DNA of 64,000 nt from DATHWB01 sp035544575. GTDB taxonomy: Bacteria > Actinomycetota > Acidimicrobiia > Spongiisociales > ZC4RG35. The stretch is taken from NCBI GenBank assembly GCA_035544575.1, contig DATKEC010000083.1, positions 52,023 to 116,022 on the forward strand. The letters run 5' to 3'. The notes under the pieces were generated by a model. The model saw only the letters and a program-made list of their open reading frames with translations, was not told the DNA's origin and ran no database searches. The position numbers were made by a program, and so were the translations under genes. Below are positions 53,457 to 61,513 of the stretch, piece by piece (within the stretch, counting starts at the first letter, position 1; the number at the start of each line of letters is the position of its first letter).

Positions 53457-54742
53457 GGGCGGGCCCGGTCCGCTGGCTCCGGGGTCGGACCGGCGTCGGC
53501 ATCGGGCGACCCCGCCCCGTTGTCACGACCCAGCCGAATCGCCAGCCATGTCGACCGGGTCGGCACAGAAAGGAACTTCTCCTTGGTGACGGCCATGTTG
53601 CGGCGCACGACGAGGCGATAGCCGATGAAGGCGGCGAAGCTCCCGTGGAGAACGATGTGGAAGAGCCAGAACCCCCCGACTCCCAGGGCGCTCATCGTGA
53701 ATGCGGCCGATGCCGGTCCCAGAACGGCACCGAGCCCGTTCGAGAACATGAGCACCGCGCTGGCGGCGACGAGCCGTTCGGGGGGTAGGGCGTCGTTGGC
53801 GTGGCTGACACCCAGCGAGTACATCGGGTACGAGAATCCCCCGAAGCCGAACCCGGCCGCCAGGATCCACCGCGAACTCGGATCGAGCAGCCACAGCCAT
53901 GTCGCACAGGCTGCGGCGCCCGCGGTCGCCAACAGCAGCACCTTGCGTCGTGAGATCCGATCGGACAACGCCCCGAGCGGCCATTGGAAGGCCATGCCCC
54001 CGATGAGGGACAACCCGATGAACGACGAGATGCGGCCGATGCCGAGTCCCGAGTTCGCCGCCCAAACCGCGCCCATGCCGAAGAGGGCGCCCCCTGAGAT
54101 ACCGGAGATGGCCACGCCCGAGACACCAAGCGGGACGATGCGAAAGACATCCCGAAATGGAAGTCGGCGCTCGTATCCCGGCTCGATTGCCGGGGCGTTG
54201 CTGGGTGCCAGCGCGATGGGCACGACCGCCATCGACACGAGGACCGAAGCCAGGACGAACAACTCGAACCCCGCCGGATCGGCGAGATTCAGGAGCAGTT
54301 GGCCGGCGGCGAGGCCACCGCTGACCACGACCATGTAGATCGAGAGAACGCGGCCCCGGTTCTCGTTGGAGACGACTCCGTTCAGCCACGACTCGGCGAC
54401 GATGTAGAGCCCCGCCATGCAGAAGCCGGTCACGACGCGCATGCCGAACCACAACGGTGGAGCGACGAACAGGGTGTACACCAGGAGGGCGATCGAACCC
54501 ATCGATGCCAGCCCCGAATACACCCGAACGTGACCGACCGTGCCCACCACCCGCGGAACGAGCATCGCCCCGCCGAGGAATCCGACGTAGTAGCCGGTCA
54601 TGACCACGCCGGTGATGGCCGTGGAGAAGCCCTCGAGATCGGCCCGGAGACCGACGAGTGACGACTGCAAGCCGTTTCCGACCATCAGAAACGAAAGAGC
54701 CACGAACAGCGGCCAGGCTCCCCGGGTGGCGGTGCGCGTCAT
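53453..54742 (-). CDS. Major facilitator superfamily transporter
   Basis: A 429-residue protein with twelve membrane helices. The N-terminal half carries the MFS motif between helices 2-3 (GYYVGFLGGAMLVPRVVG) and the second half has PLGALSDRISRRKVLLLA, another motif-A copy. It is of the YcaD/sugar-and-drug exporter-like type; substrate unknown. The start is the ATG at 54742 (MTRTATRGAWPL). Confidence 0.88.
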   Translation of the reverse strand: MTRTATRGAWPLFVALSFLMVGNGLQSSLVGLRADLEGFSTAITGVVMTGYYVGFLGGAMLVPRVVGTVGHVRVYSGLASMGSIALLVYTLFVAPPLWFGMRVVTGFCMAGLYIVAESWLNGVVSNENRGRVLSIYMVVVSGGLAAGQLLLNLADPAGFELFVLASVLVSMAVVPIALAPSNAPAIEPGYERRLPFRDVFRIVPLGVSGVAISGISGGALFGMGAVWAANSGLGIGRISSFIGLSLIGGMAFQWPLGALSDRISRRKVLLLATAGAAACATWLWLLDPSSRWILAAGFGFGGFSYPMYSLGVSHANDALPPERLVAASAVLMFSNGLGAVLGPASAAFTMSALGVGGFWLFHIVLHGSFAAFIGYRLVVRRNMAVTKEKFLSVPTRSTWLAIRLGRDNGAGSPDADAGPTPEPADRARP

Positions 54743-54816
54743 TCGCCCACGCTAGACCGCCCAAAGCCTGGAGAAACGAGGCTATGTCCGGGAGGCACCG
54801 TGAGCTATCGTGAGGG

Positions 54817-54871
54817 GTGCGCCGATTTGATCGTCAGCTTGCTGGGCGCAGAACAAATTCAGCTAAAGCGG
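54817..54871 (+). promoter_or_regulatory. SAM-II-class (or SAM-V-like) riboswitch aptamer
   Basis: The RNA fits the SAM-II consensus as I remember it. P1 is UGCGCC (54818-54823) pairing with GGCGCA (54845-54850), six perfect base pairs. The loop starts GAUUUGAUCG, matching the conserved GAUUUaAcCG, and includes UUGC; after P1 come CAAAU and the invariant GCUAAA (54862-54867) followed by GCGG. The downstream gene is a homocysteine methyltransferase, a sensible target for SAM repression. Confidence 0.83.
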
Positions 54872-54900
54872 CGGTCGTGGGACCGCCCAGCCAAACCGCT
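54867..54900 (+). promoter_or_regulatory. Hairpins after the aptamer, possible expression platform
   Basis: GGCGGTC-GTGG-GACCGCC (54870-54887) is a perfect 7-bp hairpin. AGCGG at the aptamer's 3' edge (54867-54871) can also pair with CCGCT (54896-54900), an alternative helix that would compete with ligand-bound folding. The ATG is 62 bases further on, with GGAGGCAAC just upstream. Confidence 0.45.
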
Positions 54901-54962
54901 GCGGCGGTCGCTTCGTTCCTGAGGCGGTCGTCGGCACCACAACCCGACGATCGGAGGCAACG

Positions 54963-55943
54963 ATGCGTACCCAGAGGTTCCGAGAAGCACTCAGTGAGGG
55001 TCGAGTTCTGGTCGCCGACGGCGCCATGGGCACGACCCTCTTCTCGTTGGGACTCCAGGGAGGGGGGTGTCCCGAGCTTCTCAATGTGGAACGCCCGGCC
55101 CTCGTCGCCGACGTGCACCGGCGGTTCGCGGAGGCCGGCGCCGACATTGTGTTGACCAACACGTTCGGTGGGAACTCGCGCCGACTCGCATTGCACGGCG
55201 CCTCGCGACGGGTGGCGGAGCTGAACGCGCGGGCGGTTGCCGTCGCCCGGGGCGCCACCGCCGATCACGGCACGTTGATCGCCGGGTCGGTGGGTCCGAC
55301 GGGAGACCTCCTCGAACCGCTCGGTCCGCTGAGCCATGCCGCCGCGGTTCGTGTCTTTGCCGAACAGATCGAAGCGCTCGTCGAAGCAGGCGTCGATGTG
55401 GTCTGGATCGAGACGCTGTCCTCGCTCGCGGAGCTGGCGGCGGCTGTCGATGCTGCCGCCAGCTTCGACGCCCCGGCCGTCGCGACACTCAGCTTCGACA
55501 CCGCCGGCCGCACGATGATGGGCGTCACGGGTACCGAGGCGGGGACCTGGGCGTCCAACGACGGTCGGCTCACCGGCCTCGGAGCCAACTGTGGCATAGG
55601 TCCGGGCGACGCCGTCGCAGCCATCCACGACATGGTCGCTGTCGCTCCCGGGTTGGTCGCGGTCGCCAAGCCCAACTGCGGCATGCCCCTGTACCAGACG
55701 GACCGCCTCGTCTATCCGATCGGGCCGGAGGGCATGTCGGACTTCGTCGATCTCGCCGTGCGGTCGGGAGCTCAGATTCTCGGCACGTGTTGTGGCTCAA
55801 CCCCGGATCACATCGCCGCGGTGCGGGCGGCGGTCGACGCACATGCGGGCGGCGAACGCCCGGCTCGGGCCGAGATCGAGGAGCGTTTGGCGGCCAAGCC
55901 GATCCGAGCCGCGGTTCCTCAGCGACGGCGTCGGAGAGGGTGA
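54963..55943 (+). CDS. Homocysteine S-methyltransferase-family protein
   Basis: A 326-residue TIM barrel of the BHMT/MetH N-terminal type. DGAMGTTLFSLGLQGG and ADIVLTNTFGGNSRRL are the N-terminal blocks; zinc ligands are predicted in GLGANCG and in ILGTCCGST. It methylates homocysteine to methionine, with betaine, S-methylmethionine or a methylcorrinoid protein as donor. It lacks its own pterin and B12 domains. A SAM-II-like riboswitch precedes it. Its 3' end overlaps the convergent pabBC gene by 25 bases. Confidence 0.9.
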   Translation: MRTQRFREALSEGRVLVADGAMGTTLFSLGLQGGGCPELLNVERPALVADVHRRFAEAGADIVLTNTFGGNSRRLALHGASRRVAELNARAVAVARGATADHGTLIAGSVGPTGDLLEPLGPLSHAAAVRVFAEQIEALVEAGVDVVWIETLSSLAELAAAVDAAASFDAPAVATLSFDTAGRTMMGVTGTEAGTWASNDGRLTGLGANCGIGPGDAVAAIHDMVAVAPGLVAVAKPNCGMPLYQTDRLVYPIGPEGMSDFVDLAVRSGAQILGTCCGSTPDHIAAVRAAVDAHAGGERPARAEIEERLAAKPIRAAVPQRRRRRG

Positions 55944-57721
55944 TTCACCGGATGTGACTCATCGGGCGAGTCGATGAGCACGGCGTCCTCCCAGCCGCGC
56001 AGGCTGTTGACGCGGGCGAGCCTCGTCGCCGACCTGAGTTCCTCGACGGTGATGGACCGTTCGTTGATCCTTCTCGCTTCGAGCAACAGTTGGCGCGCCA
56101 CTCCCGGGAGCGCGCCATCCGACACCGGGGGTGTGACCCAGATCCCGTCGACTTCGATGCAGAGCGTGGCGATGGTCGTGTCGGCGATCAGTCCATCGAT
56201 CGTCACGAGGATCACGTCGTCGGCGTCGGCGTAGCGGGCGGCGGCGGACTCGTAGAGGGTTCGCTCGGTGGTCTTGTGACGCAGCATCGGATCGCCCGGA
56301 TCGATCCGAGCAGCGTCGACAGCGAGACGCACAGGCGTCGCCGGAAACGGGGCTGTGGAGGTTTCGGTGCTGATTCGTCCGGTCCGCGCCACCAGGAGAC
56401 GAACCCGCTGATCGCCGTCTGCGCCACGCACGGCGGTATCGAGTGCGCTCCGCACTTCGGCCGGGTCCACCGGAACGTCGAAATACCAGGCGGAGCGAAT
56501 CAGTCTCGCCACGTGCGCCGTGAGGTTCCGGTACCCGTGCCGGGGCGACCAGCGCATCGTCTCGAGCAAGGAGAACCGGGTGGTGCGCCGGTCGAGCACC
56601 CTGGCCTTCAGAAGGGCCTCGCCGTACTCGCCTCCTGCGGTGGAGTCATAGGTCACGCCACCGCCGGTGCCGTAGCTGGCGACACCTCTGGTGCGATCGA
56701 TGGTGACGGTGCGGATGGCGACGTTGAACGCCCATTCCGGTCCGGCCGGCCGCGGTCCGCCGTAGCCGACGGCTCCGCAGTAGACGCCCCGCGGGGTCGA
56801 TTCGAGTTCGGAAATGATCTGCATCGTCGCCACCTTGGGTGCCCCGGTGATGGAGGCGCACGGAAACAGCGCCTCGAACACGTCCACCAGCCCTGTGCCG
56901 GCGCGAGGTTCGGAGGTGACCGTGGATGTCAACTGCCACACCGTGTCGTACTTCTCGGTCGTGAAGATCGCTGGGACGGCGACGGTTCCGGTCCTGGCGA
57001 TCCGGCCCATGTCGTTTCGCACCATGTCCACGATCATCAAGTTCTCGGCTCGCTCCTTGTCCGAGTGGACGAGGGCGGATCGATGGGCTTCGTCGTCGTC
57101 GAGATCGAGTCCGCGCGGCGCGGTGCCCTTCATCGGGCGCGAGACCAACCTGGCATGCCGCCATTCGAAGAAGAGTTCCGGCGAAGCCGACGCCACGACC
57201 CAGGGTCCGGTGTCGATGAAGGATCCGTAGCCGCAGGACTGTCCTTCGATGAGGTCGAGGTAGAGCGACTCGGCATCTCCTCCGAAGTCGGCGGACATTC
57301 GGAACGTGTAGTTCACCTGATAGGTGTCGCCCCCGCGGATCGCCGCCCGGATGCGCCGCACTCCATCGGCGTGGGCAGCCTCGTCGATCGACGGGTCCCA
57401 GCGGCCGATTGCGCTGTCTGTGCGCGGGTGGGGCGGGGTTGGCCGTCGCCGTTCGAAGATGCCGAACCATGCCAACGGCAGGTCCTCCACGTCGCTGCCA
57501 GCTGTCGACCGGACGTCGAATGCGCGGTCGAATGCCGGGGCAGCCTCGTACGTCACGAAGCCCGCCACCCAGCGACCCGCTGCCACCTGCCGTTCGGCCT
57601 CTGCGATCACTCCCTTCACCTGGTCGGGGGTGCTCGCCACCAGCACGTCCCGGAATCCGTCGAGAGAGAACGATCGTCTCGATCGAGGGCGAAGATCGTC
57701 GAACCGAGCGCGCGGCGTCAT
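55919..57721 (-). CDS. Aminodeoxychorismate synthase component I fused to aminodeoxychorismate lyase (PabB-PabC)
   Basis: A 600-residue fusion for folate precursor p-aminobenzoate. The N-terminal half is PabB: GGDTYQVNYTFR, SRPMKGTAPRG (the Lys of the PIKGT-type motif distinguishes aminodeoxychorismate synthase from anthranilate synthase), IVDMVRNDMGRIA, and SITGAPKVATMQII. The C-terminal half (from about 370) is the PabC PLP lyase fold: FSLLETMRWSPRHGYRNL and SDGALPGVARQLLLE. Folate made from this would supply the THF used by the corrinoid locus. Start ATG 57721. Confidence 0.92.
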   Translation of the reverse strand: MTPRARFDDLRPRSRRSFSLDGFRDVLVASTPDQVKGVIAEAERQVAAGRWVAGFVTYEAAPAFDRAFDVRSTAGSDVEDLPLAWFGIFERRRPTPPHPRTDSAIGRWDPSIDEAAHADGVRRIRAAIRGGDTYQVNYTFRMSADFGGDAESLYLDLIEGQSCGYGSFIDTGPWVVASASPELFFEWRHARLVSRPMKGTAPRGLDLDDDEAHRSALVHSDKERAENLMIVDMVRNDMGRIARTGTVAVPAIFTTEKYDTVWQLTSTVTSEPRAGTGLVDVFEALFPCASITGAPKVATMQIISELESTPRGVYCGAVGYGGPRPAGPEWAFNVAIRTVTIDRTRGVASYGTGGGVTYDSTAGGEYGEALLKARVLDRRTTRFSLLETMRWSPRHGYRNLTAHVARLIRSAWYFDVPVDPAEVRSALDTAVRGADGDQRVRLLVARTGRISTETSTAPFPATPVRLAVDAARIDPGDPMLRHKTTERTLYESAAARYADADDVILVTIDGLIADTTIATLCIEVDGIWVTPPVSDGALPGVARQLLLEARRINERSITVEELRSATRLARVNSLRGWEDAVLIDSPDESHPVNHPLRRRR

Positions 57722-57785
57722 TGCCGGCAGAAGGTAGTGACGTATTGGGCGGCACCGGCCGGGATGGTCTGGCAACCTCCCGCCG

Positions 57786-58646
57786 ATGCGAATTCGTCCG
57801 GCTGTCCAGGCCGATCTCGATGCGATGCTGCTCCTCGCGGCGGCTCACCAGTCTCGGCCCGAAGGCCACATCGGATATCTGGGTGTGGACGCCTCGTCGA
57901 TCCGTGCCGATGTCCTCGGGGTCGAGCGGTGGGTAGAGCGAACCGCGGTCGTCCTCGACTCTGGCGGCGACCTGGCGGGATGGCTCCTGGGCGAGAAGGA
58001 CGACGCCATGAACCGAGCGTGGTGGTGGGGGCCGTTCATGACTGATGGCGCCTGGAACCACGCGGCCGACGAGCTCTACCTGGCGGCGGACGAGATGGTG
58101 GACGCGGCCGAGCAGGAGATGGCACCGGATGATCGGAACCGCTCTGCCGCCGAACTGGCCACGCGCAACGGATTCAGAGGCGAGGTGGCTTCCGCGGTGC
58201 TGTCGTACACCGGTCTGGCGTTCGGGGCGAGTGGCGGGACCACCGAGATGGCCCGAGAGCATCACCGCGCCGTGGCAGGCCTGCACGATCGGCTCTTCCC
58301 GGGCACACACACCACGGGAGAGGCACTCGTCGTCGCCGACGCCCTGCGGCTCGTCGTGGTCGAGAACGCTCGAGTCGTCGGGTACGTGGCGGCCGAGATT
58401 CACTCCGATGACTCCGGCTATATCGACTACCTGGGGGTGGAACCCGGTTTGCAGCGTCGGGGAATCGGCCGCCGACTGGTGATGGAGGCCACCGATCGGC
58501 TGCTCGGCGAAGGCGTCTCGTCGGTGAATCTGACGGTTCGGGAGAACAATGCGCCGGCCCGCGCGCTGTACGCGTCGCTCAACTTCACCCACGAACGTCT
58601 CGTCCGTCCCTACCGGAAGGGATTCACCCTCGACGAGGCAACCTGA
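57786..58646 (+). CDS. GNAT-family acetyltransferase
   Basis: A 286-residue protein with two GNAT-like halves. The C-terminal domain is clear: YIDYLGVEPGLQRRGIGRRL is the acetyl-CoA-binding motif A and VNLTVRENNAPARALYASLNF is motif B. The N-terminal half (RIRPAVQADLDAMLLLAAAH) is a divergent copy. Substrate unknown. Divergent from pabBC by 64 bases. Confidence 0.85.
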   Translation: MRIRPAVQADLDAMLLLAAAHQSRPEGHIGYLGVDASSIRADVLGVERWVERTAVVLDSGGDLAGWLLGEKDDAMNRAWWWGPFMTDGAWNHAADELYLAADEMVDAAEQEMAPDDRNRSAAELATRNGFRGEVASAVLSYTGLAFGASGGTTEMAREHHRAVAGLHDRLFPGTHTTGEALVVADALRLVVVENARVVGYVAAEIHSDDSGYIDYLGVEPGLQRRGIGRRLVMEATDRLLGEGVSSVNLTVRENNAPARALYASLNFTHERLVRPYRKGFTLDEAT

Positions 58647-58983
58647 GCCATCCCGCCCGTTCGCGCGGTCGGAGAACCCGGAGCCCGACGGGAAAGCGGT
58701 AGCGGAGGATCGCTCGACACATGTGATCCGTTTTCACCCAACCCAGTGTGCGCGAGTCGGCGCGGGTGGCGTCGGCGTTGTCCGATTCGACCCATGCTTC
58801 TCCATCCGAGACAGCCGCGACCCGCTTGACGAGCCACCGACCTGCACGGGGGTCGGGGAAGACGACGATCGATCCCGGCTCCGGGGCCGTGTCGGCGCGC
58901 GCCAACAGCATGTCGCCGGGTCGCAGCGTCGGCAGCATCGAGACTTCGACGACCCGGAAGCGCCTGATGTTCAGTTCACCCAT
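58624..58983 (-). CDS. sodX: Ni-SOD maturation peptidase (signal-peptidase-like)
   Basis: A 119-residue S26-type peptidase. The catalytic Ser is in VEVSMLPTLRPGD and the Lys in GRWLVKRVAAVSD; no membrane anchor is evident. Such proteins sit beside sodN and remove the SOD propeptide so that His1 can bind nickel. Start ATG 58983 (MGELNIRRF), 55 bases from the divergent sodN ATG. Its 3' end overlaps the GNAT gene by 23 bases. Confidence 0.88.
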   Translation of the reverse strand: MGELNIRRFRVVEVSMLPTLRPGDMLLARADTAPEPGSIVVFPDPRAGRWLVKRVAAVSDGEAWVESDNADATRADSRTLGWVKTDHMCRAILRYRFPVGLRVLRPRERAGWLRLPRRG

Positions 58984-59039
58984 TTCCAGAGCGGGAGTAT
59001 GGTCCGAAGGGCCACATCCAACTGGAGGTACCCCAACCA
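58983..59039. promoter_or_regulatory. Short divergent promoter region of sodX/sodN
   Basis: Only 55 bases separate the two starts. TATGGT (58999-59004) is a candidate plus-strand -10, and its complement (with CATACT) could serve sodX, so the two promoters overlap. GGAGGTACC precedes the sodN ATG. Confidence 0.4.
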
Positions 59040-59455
59040 TGGGTCTGTTCCGAACGGCCGTCACGGCCCACGCGCACTGCGACTTGTACTGCGGCGTCTA
59101 CGACCCGGCGCAAGCCAAGATCGAGGCGATGTCGGTGTTGAAGGCAGCACAGAAGTATCACGACTCGAAGGACGAGGTCTTCCGGGACCGCGCCATCCTG
59201 ATCAAGGAGCGTCAAGCTGAGCTCGTCAAGCACCACCTCGGGGTGCTGTGGACGGACTTTTTCACCCCGGACCACCGCAGCGAGTACCCCGAACTGGACG
59301 ATCTCTTCTGGCGAGCGATCAACCAGTCCGGTGTCGCCAAGAAGTCGATGGATCCGGCCGAAGGCGAGAAGCTGGTCGGGCTGGTCGACGAGATCGCCGC
59401 GATCTTCTGGAAGACGGACAAGGCGAAGGAAATGGGCGTCTACCCGCCCTCCTGA
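59039..59455 (+). CDS. sodN: Nickel superoxide dismutase precursor
   Basis: A 138-residue precursor. Cleavage after Ala12 would expose the Ni hook HCDLYCGVYDP: His1, Cys2, Cys6 and Tyr9 are intact. Position 5, a cis-Pro in the Streptomyces type (HCDLPCGVYDP), is Tyr here (codon TAC). The four-helix body (AQAKIEAMSVLKAAQKYHD, LIKERQAELVKHHLGVLWTD, LDEIAAIFWKTDKA-like end) is normal. It dismutates superoxide in the cytosol and supports an aerobic lifestyle. Confidence 0.94.
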   Translation: MGLFRTAVTAHAHCDLYCGVYDPAQAKIEAMSVLKAAQKYHDSKDEVFRDRAILIKERQAELVKHHLGVLWTDFFTPDHRSEYPELDDLFWRAINQSGVAKKSMDPAEGEKLVGLVDEIAAIFWKTDKAKEMGVYPPS

Positions 59456-59476
59456 GTCCGACACCGACTGCCTGCG

Positions 59477-59502
59477 ACGGCGGCCCGGGAGGGCCGCCGT
59501 TT
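59477..59502. terminator. Hairpin terminator between sodN and a convergent gene
   Basis: ACGGCGGCCC-GGGA-GGGCCGCCGT is a perfect 10-bp stem with a 4-base loop followed by TTTC, located 22 bases after the sodN stop. Convergent genes on both sides suggest it serves both. Confidence 0.75.
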
Positions 59503-59507
59503 CGCGA

Positions 59508-59765
59508 TCAGGCCGCTTCGGCTTCCGATTCGGGTGGCTGACGCCGCTTCAGCCGTGCCGGTGTGACACGATCCAGCGTGCTCCGTGCCCAGCCGTACTC
59601 GCGGCCGAGCAACGCCAGGCCCGAGGCGATGAGCACCACGCCAGGGATCACCGGGAGAAACAGTCCGACGGTGCCCACGGCGACAAGTGAAGATCCGGCA
59701 ACCGTGATCGCCGCTTTGCCGACCAGTGAACGTTGCTGTGCTTGCACCCCGTCAGCATGCCACAT
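59508..59765 (-). CDS. PGPGW/TIGR02611-like small membrane protein
   Basis: An 85-residue protein with two hydrophobic segments: one around residues 16-35, then LPVIPGVVLIASGLALLG, ending with EYGWARSTLDRV. That block is the signature of the small PGPGW-type membrane family. The start is uncertain: ATG at 59765 or GTG at 59747, neither with a good Shine-Dalgarno. Function unknown. Confidence 0.7.
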   Translation of the reverse strand: MWHADGVQAQQRSLVGKAAITVAGSSLVAVGTVGLFLPVIPGVVLIASGLALLGREYGWARSTLDRVTPARLKRRQPPESEAEAA

Positions 59766-59836
59766 GCCAAGAGCTTTCTGTTCGGTGATGAATGCCCATT
59801 TCGTCGGATCAGACGCTGATCGTTCGGTTTCCCGCC

Positions 59837-61483
59837 TCAGTCGACGAGCGCATCGGCTTCGAGCTTGGTGAACAGGGCCGTGACCTCGCCGAGCTGGGAG
59901 CCCTCGGCCACATCGGGCCTCACCCACCCTCCCGGCTCTGACGAGAGCCCGAGCATCGTTCCGAGCGTGGCCGTCGTGAACGGCAAGTACGGAGCAAAGA
60001 CGATGCGCAGTCCGGCGATTGCCTGGAGCGCGGTCCAGAGCACCGTGGCCGCTCGGGGAGGGTCTGTCTTGATCGTCTTCCACGGTTCTTCGTCGTTCAG
60101 ATATCCGTTGATGGCCTGAGCGGCGGACATCGCCCTGCGCAGCCCCGCCCGGAGCTCCACTTTCTCGATGAGACTCGCTACATCTGCCAGGGCTCCGTCC
60201 ACGCCCTCGATCAGCGCGAGGTCGGCCGGGGCAGGATCGCCGCGAGGGGGAACCGCTCCGTCGAAATGCTTGGACGTGATCGACAGGACCCGATTCACGA
60301 GGTTCCCCCATGTGGCGACCAACTCGGAGTTGATCCTCTCGATCATCTGGTCGTCGGAGAGGTCGGTGTCGTTCTGCTCGGGGAGGACCGACGCGATGGC
60401 GTAGCGGAGTGCGTCGGGTTCGAGCCGGTCGGCATACCACCCGATCGACCGACCGACCCCCATCGACTTGGAAGCCTTGGCACCCTTGAACGTGATGTAT
60501 TGGTTGGCGGGCACGTTGGTCGGCAGGTTGAGCCCGCCGTGCCCCATCAACAGCGCCGGCCAATACACGGCGTGGAAGGGGATGTTGTCCTTGCCGATGA
60601 AGTAGTACGTCTCGGCCGACGGGTCGGTCCACCAGGCCTTCCAGGCGTCAGGGTCCCCGGCGCGCTCGGCCCACTCCTGGGGGGCCGAGTAGTACCCCAT
60701 CACCGCCTCCCACCACACGTAGATCGACTTGCCCGGGCCCAGATCGTCGACAGGTATGGCGATCCCCCAGTCGAGGTCCCGGGTGAACGATCGGTCGTGC
60801 AAGCCGTCCTTGACCATCCCTCTTGCGAAGTTGATGACATGCGGTCGCCAACCGACCTGGCTGTCCAGCCATTCGAGCAGCGGTTCCTGGAACTCGCTCA
60901 GCTTCCAGTAGTAATGCTCGGTCTCGCGTTCGACCGGGGTGGTTCCGGAGAGCGTCGAGACGGGATCGATCAGGTCCTGGGGATCGAGGATCTTGCCGCA
61001 GTTGTCGCATTGATCTCCACGCGCCGGGTTGTATCCGCAGTGCGGACACGTCCCTTCGACATAGCGGTCTGGAAGGAACTGGGAGCGTTGTTCGTCGAAG
61101 AACTGGAGTTCGGTCTTGCGGTACAGGTACCCGTTCTCGAGCAGCCGCAGAAAGAACTCCTGGACCACCCGATGGTGGTTGGGAGTGTCGGTGGTCGTGA
61201 AGAGATCGAAGGCGATTCCCAGCTTCTCCCAATAGCCCAGGATCTCGGGGTGGAACCGCTCGATGATCTCACCCGGGGAGACACCTTCCTGTTCCGCCTT
61301 GACGGTGATGGGTGTTCCGTGGGTGTCCGAACCCGAAACCATGAGGACGCGGTTTCCCGCCAAGCGGTGATAGCGGGCGAAGATGTCGGGCGGGAGGTAC
61401 GCCCCGCCCAAGTGTCCGAGGTGGAGCGCGCCCGAGGCGTATGGCCATGCGACGGCGACCAGGATGTGACGGGGTTGGCTCAT
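59837..61483 (-). CDS. metG: Methionyl-tRNA synthetase
   Basis: A 548-residue class I synthetase. The HIGH-like motif is ASGALHLGHLGG, the KMSKS motif is KASKSMGVG, and the zinc knuckle CPHCGYNP...CDNCGKI is near residue 145. The C-terminal part has the anticodon-binding helices (ELVATWGNLVNRVLSITSKHF). No tRNA-binding EMAP domain is fused. Essential gene; no relation to the neighbours is apparent beyond methionine use. Confidence 0.97.
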   Translation of the reverse strand: MSQPRHILVAVAWPYASGALHLGHLGGAYLPPDIFARYHRLAGNRVLMVSGSDTHGTPITVKAEQEGVSPGEIIERFHPEILGYWEKLGIAFDLFTTTDTPNHHRVVQEFFLRLLENGYLYRKTELQFFDEQRSQFLPDRYVEGTCPHCGYNPARGDQCDNCGKILDPQDLIDPVSTLSGTTPVERETEHYYWKLSEFQEPLLEWLDSQVGWRPHVINFARGMVKDGLHDRSFTRDLDWGIAIPVDDLGPGKSIYVWWEAVMGYYSAPQEWAERAGDPDAWKAWWTDPSAETYYFIGKDNIPFHAVYWPALLMGHGGLNLPTNVPANQYITFKGAKASKSMGVGRSIGWYADRLEPDALRYAIASVLPEQNDTDLSDDQMIERINSELVATWGNLVNRVLSITSKHFDGAVPPRGDPAPADLALIEGVDGALADVASLIEKVELRAGLRRAMSAAQAINGYLNDEEPWKTIKTDPPRAATVLWTALQAIAGLRIVFAPYLPFTTATLGTMLGLSSEPGGWVRPDVAEGSQLGEVTALFTKLEADALVD

Positions 61484-61513
61484 GAGTCCGTTCGGTCTTC
61501 GAAAGGGGCGAGG

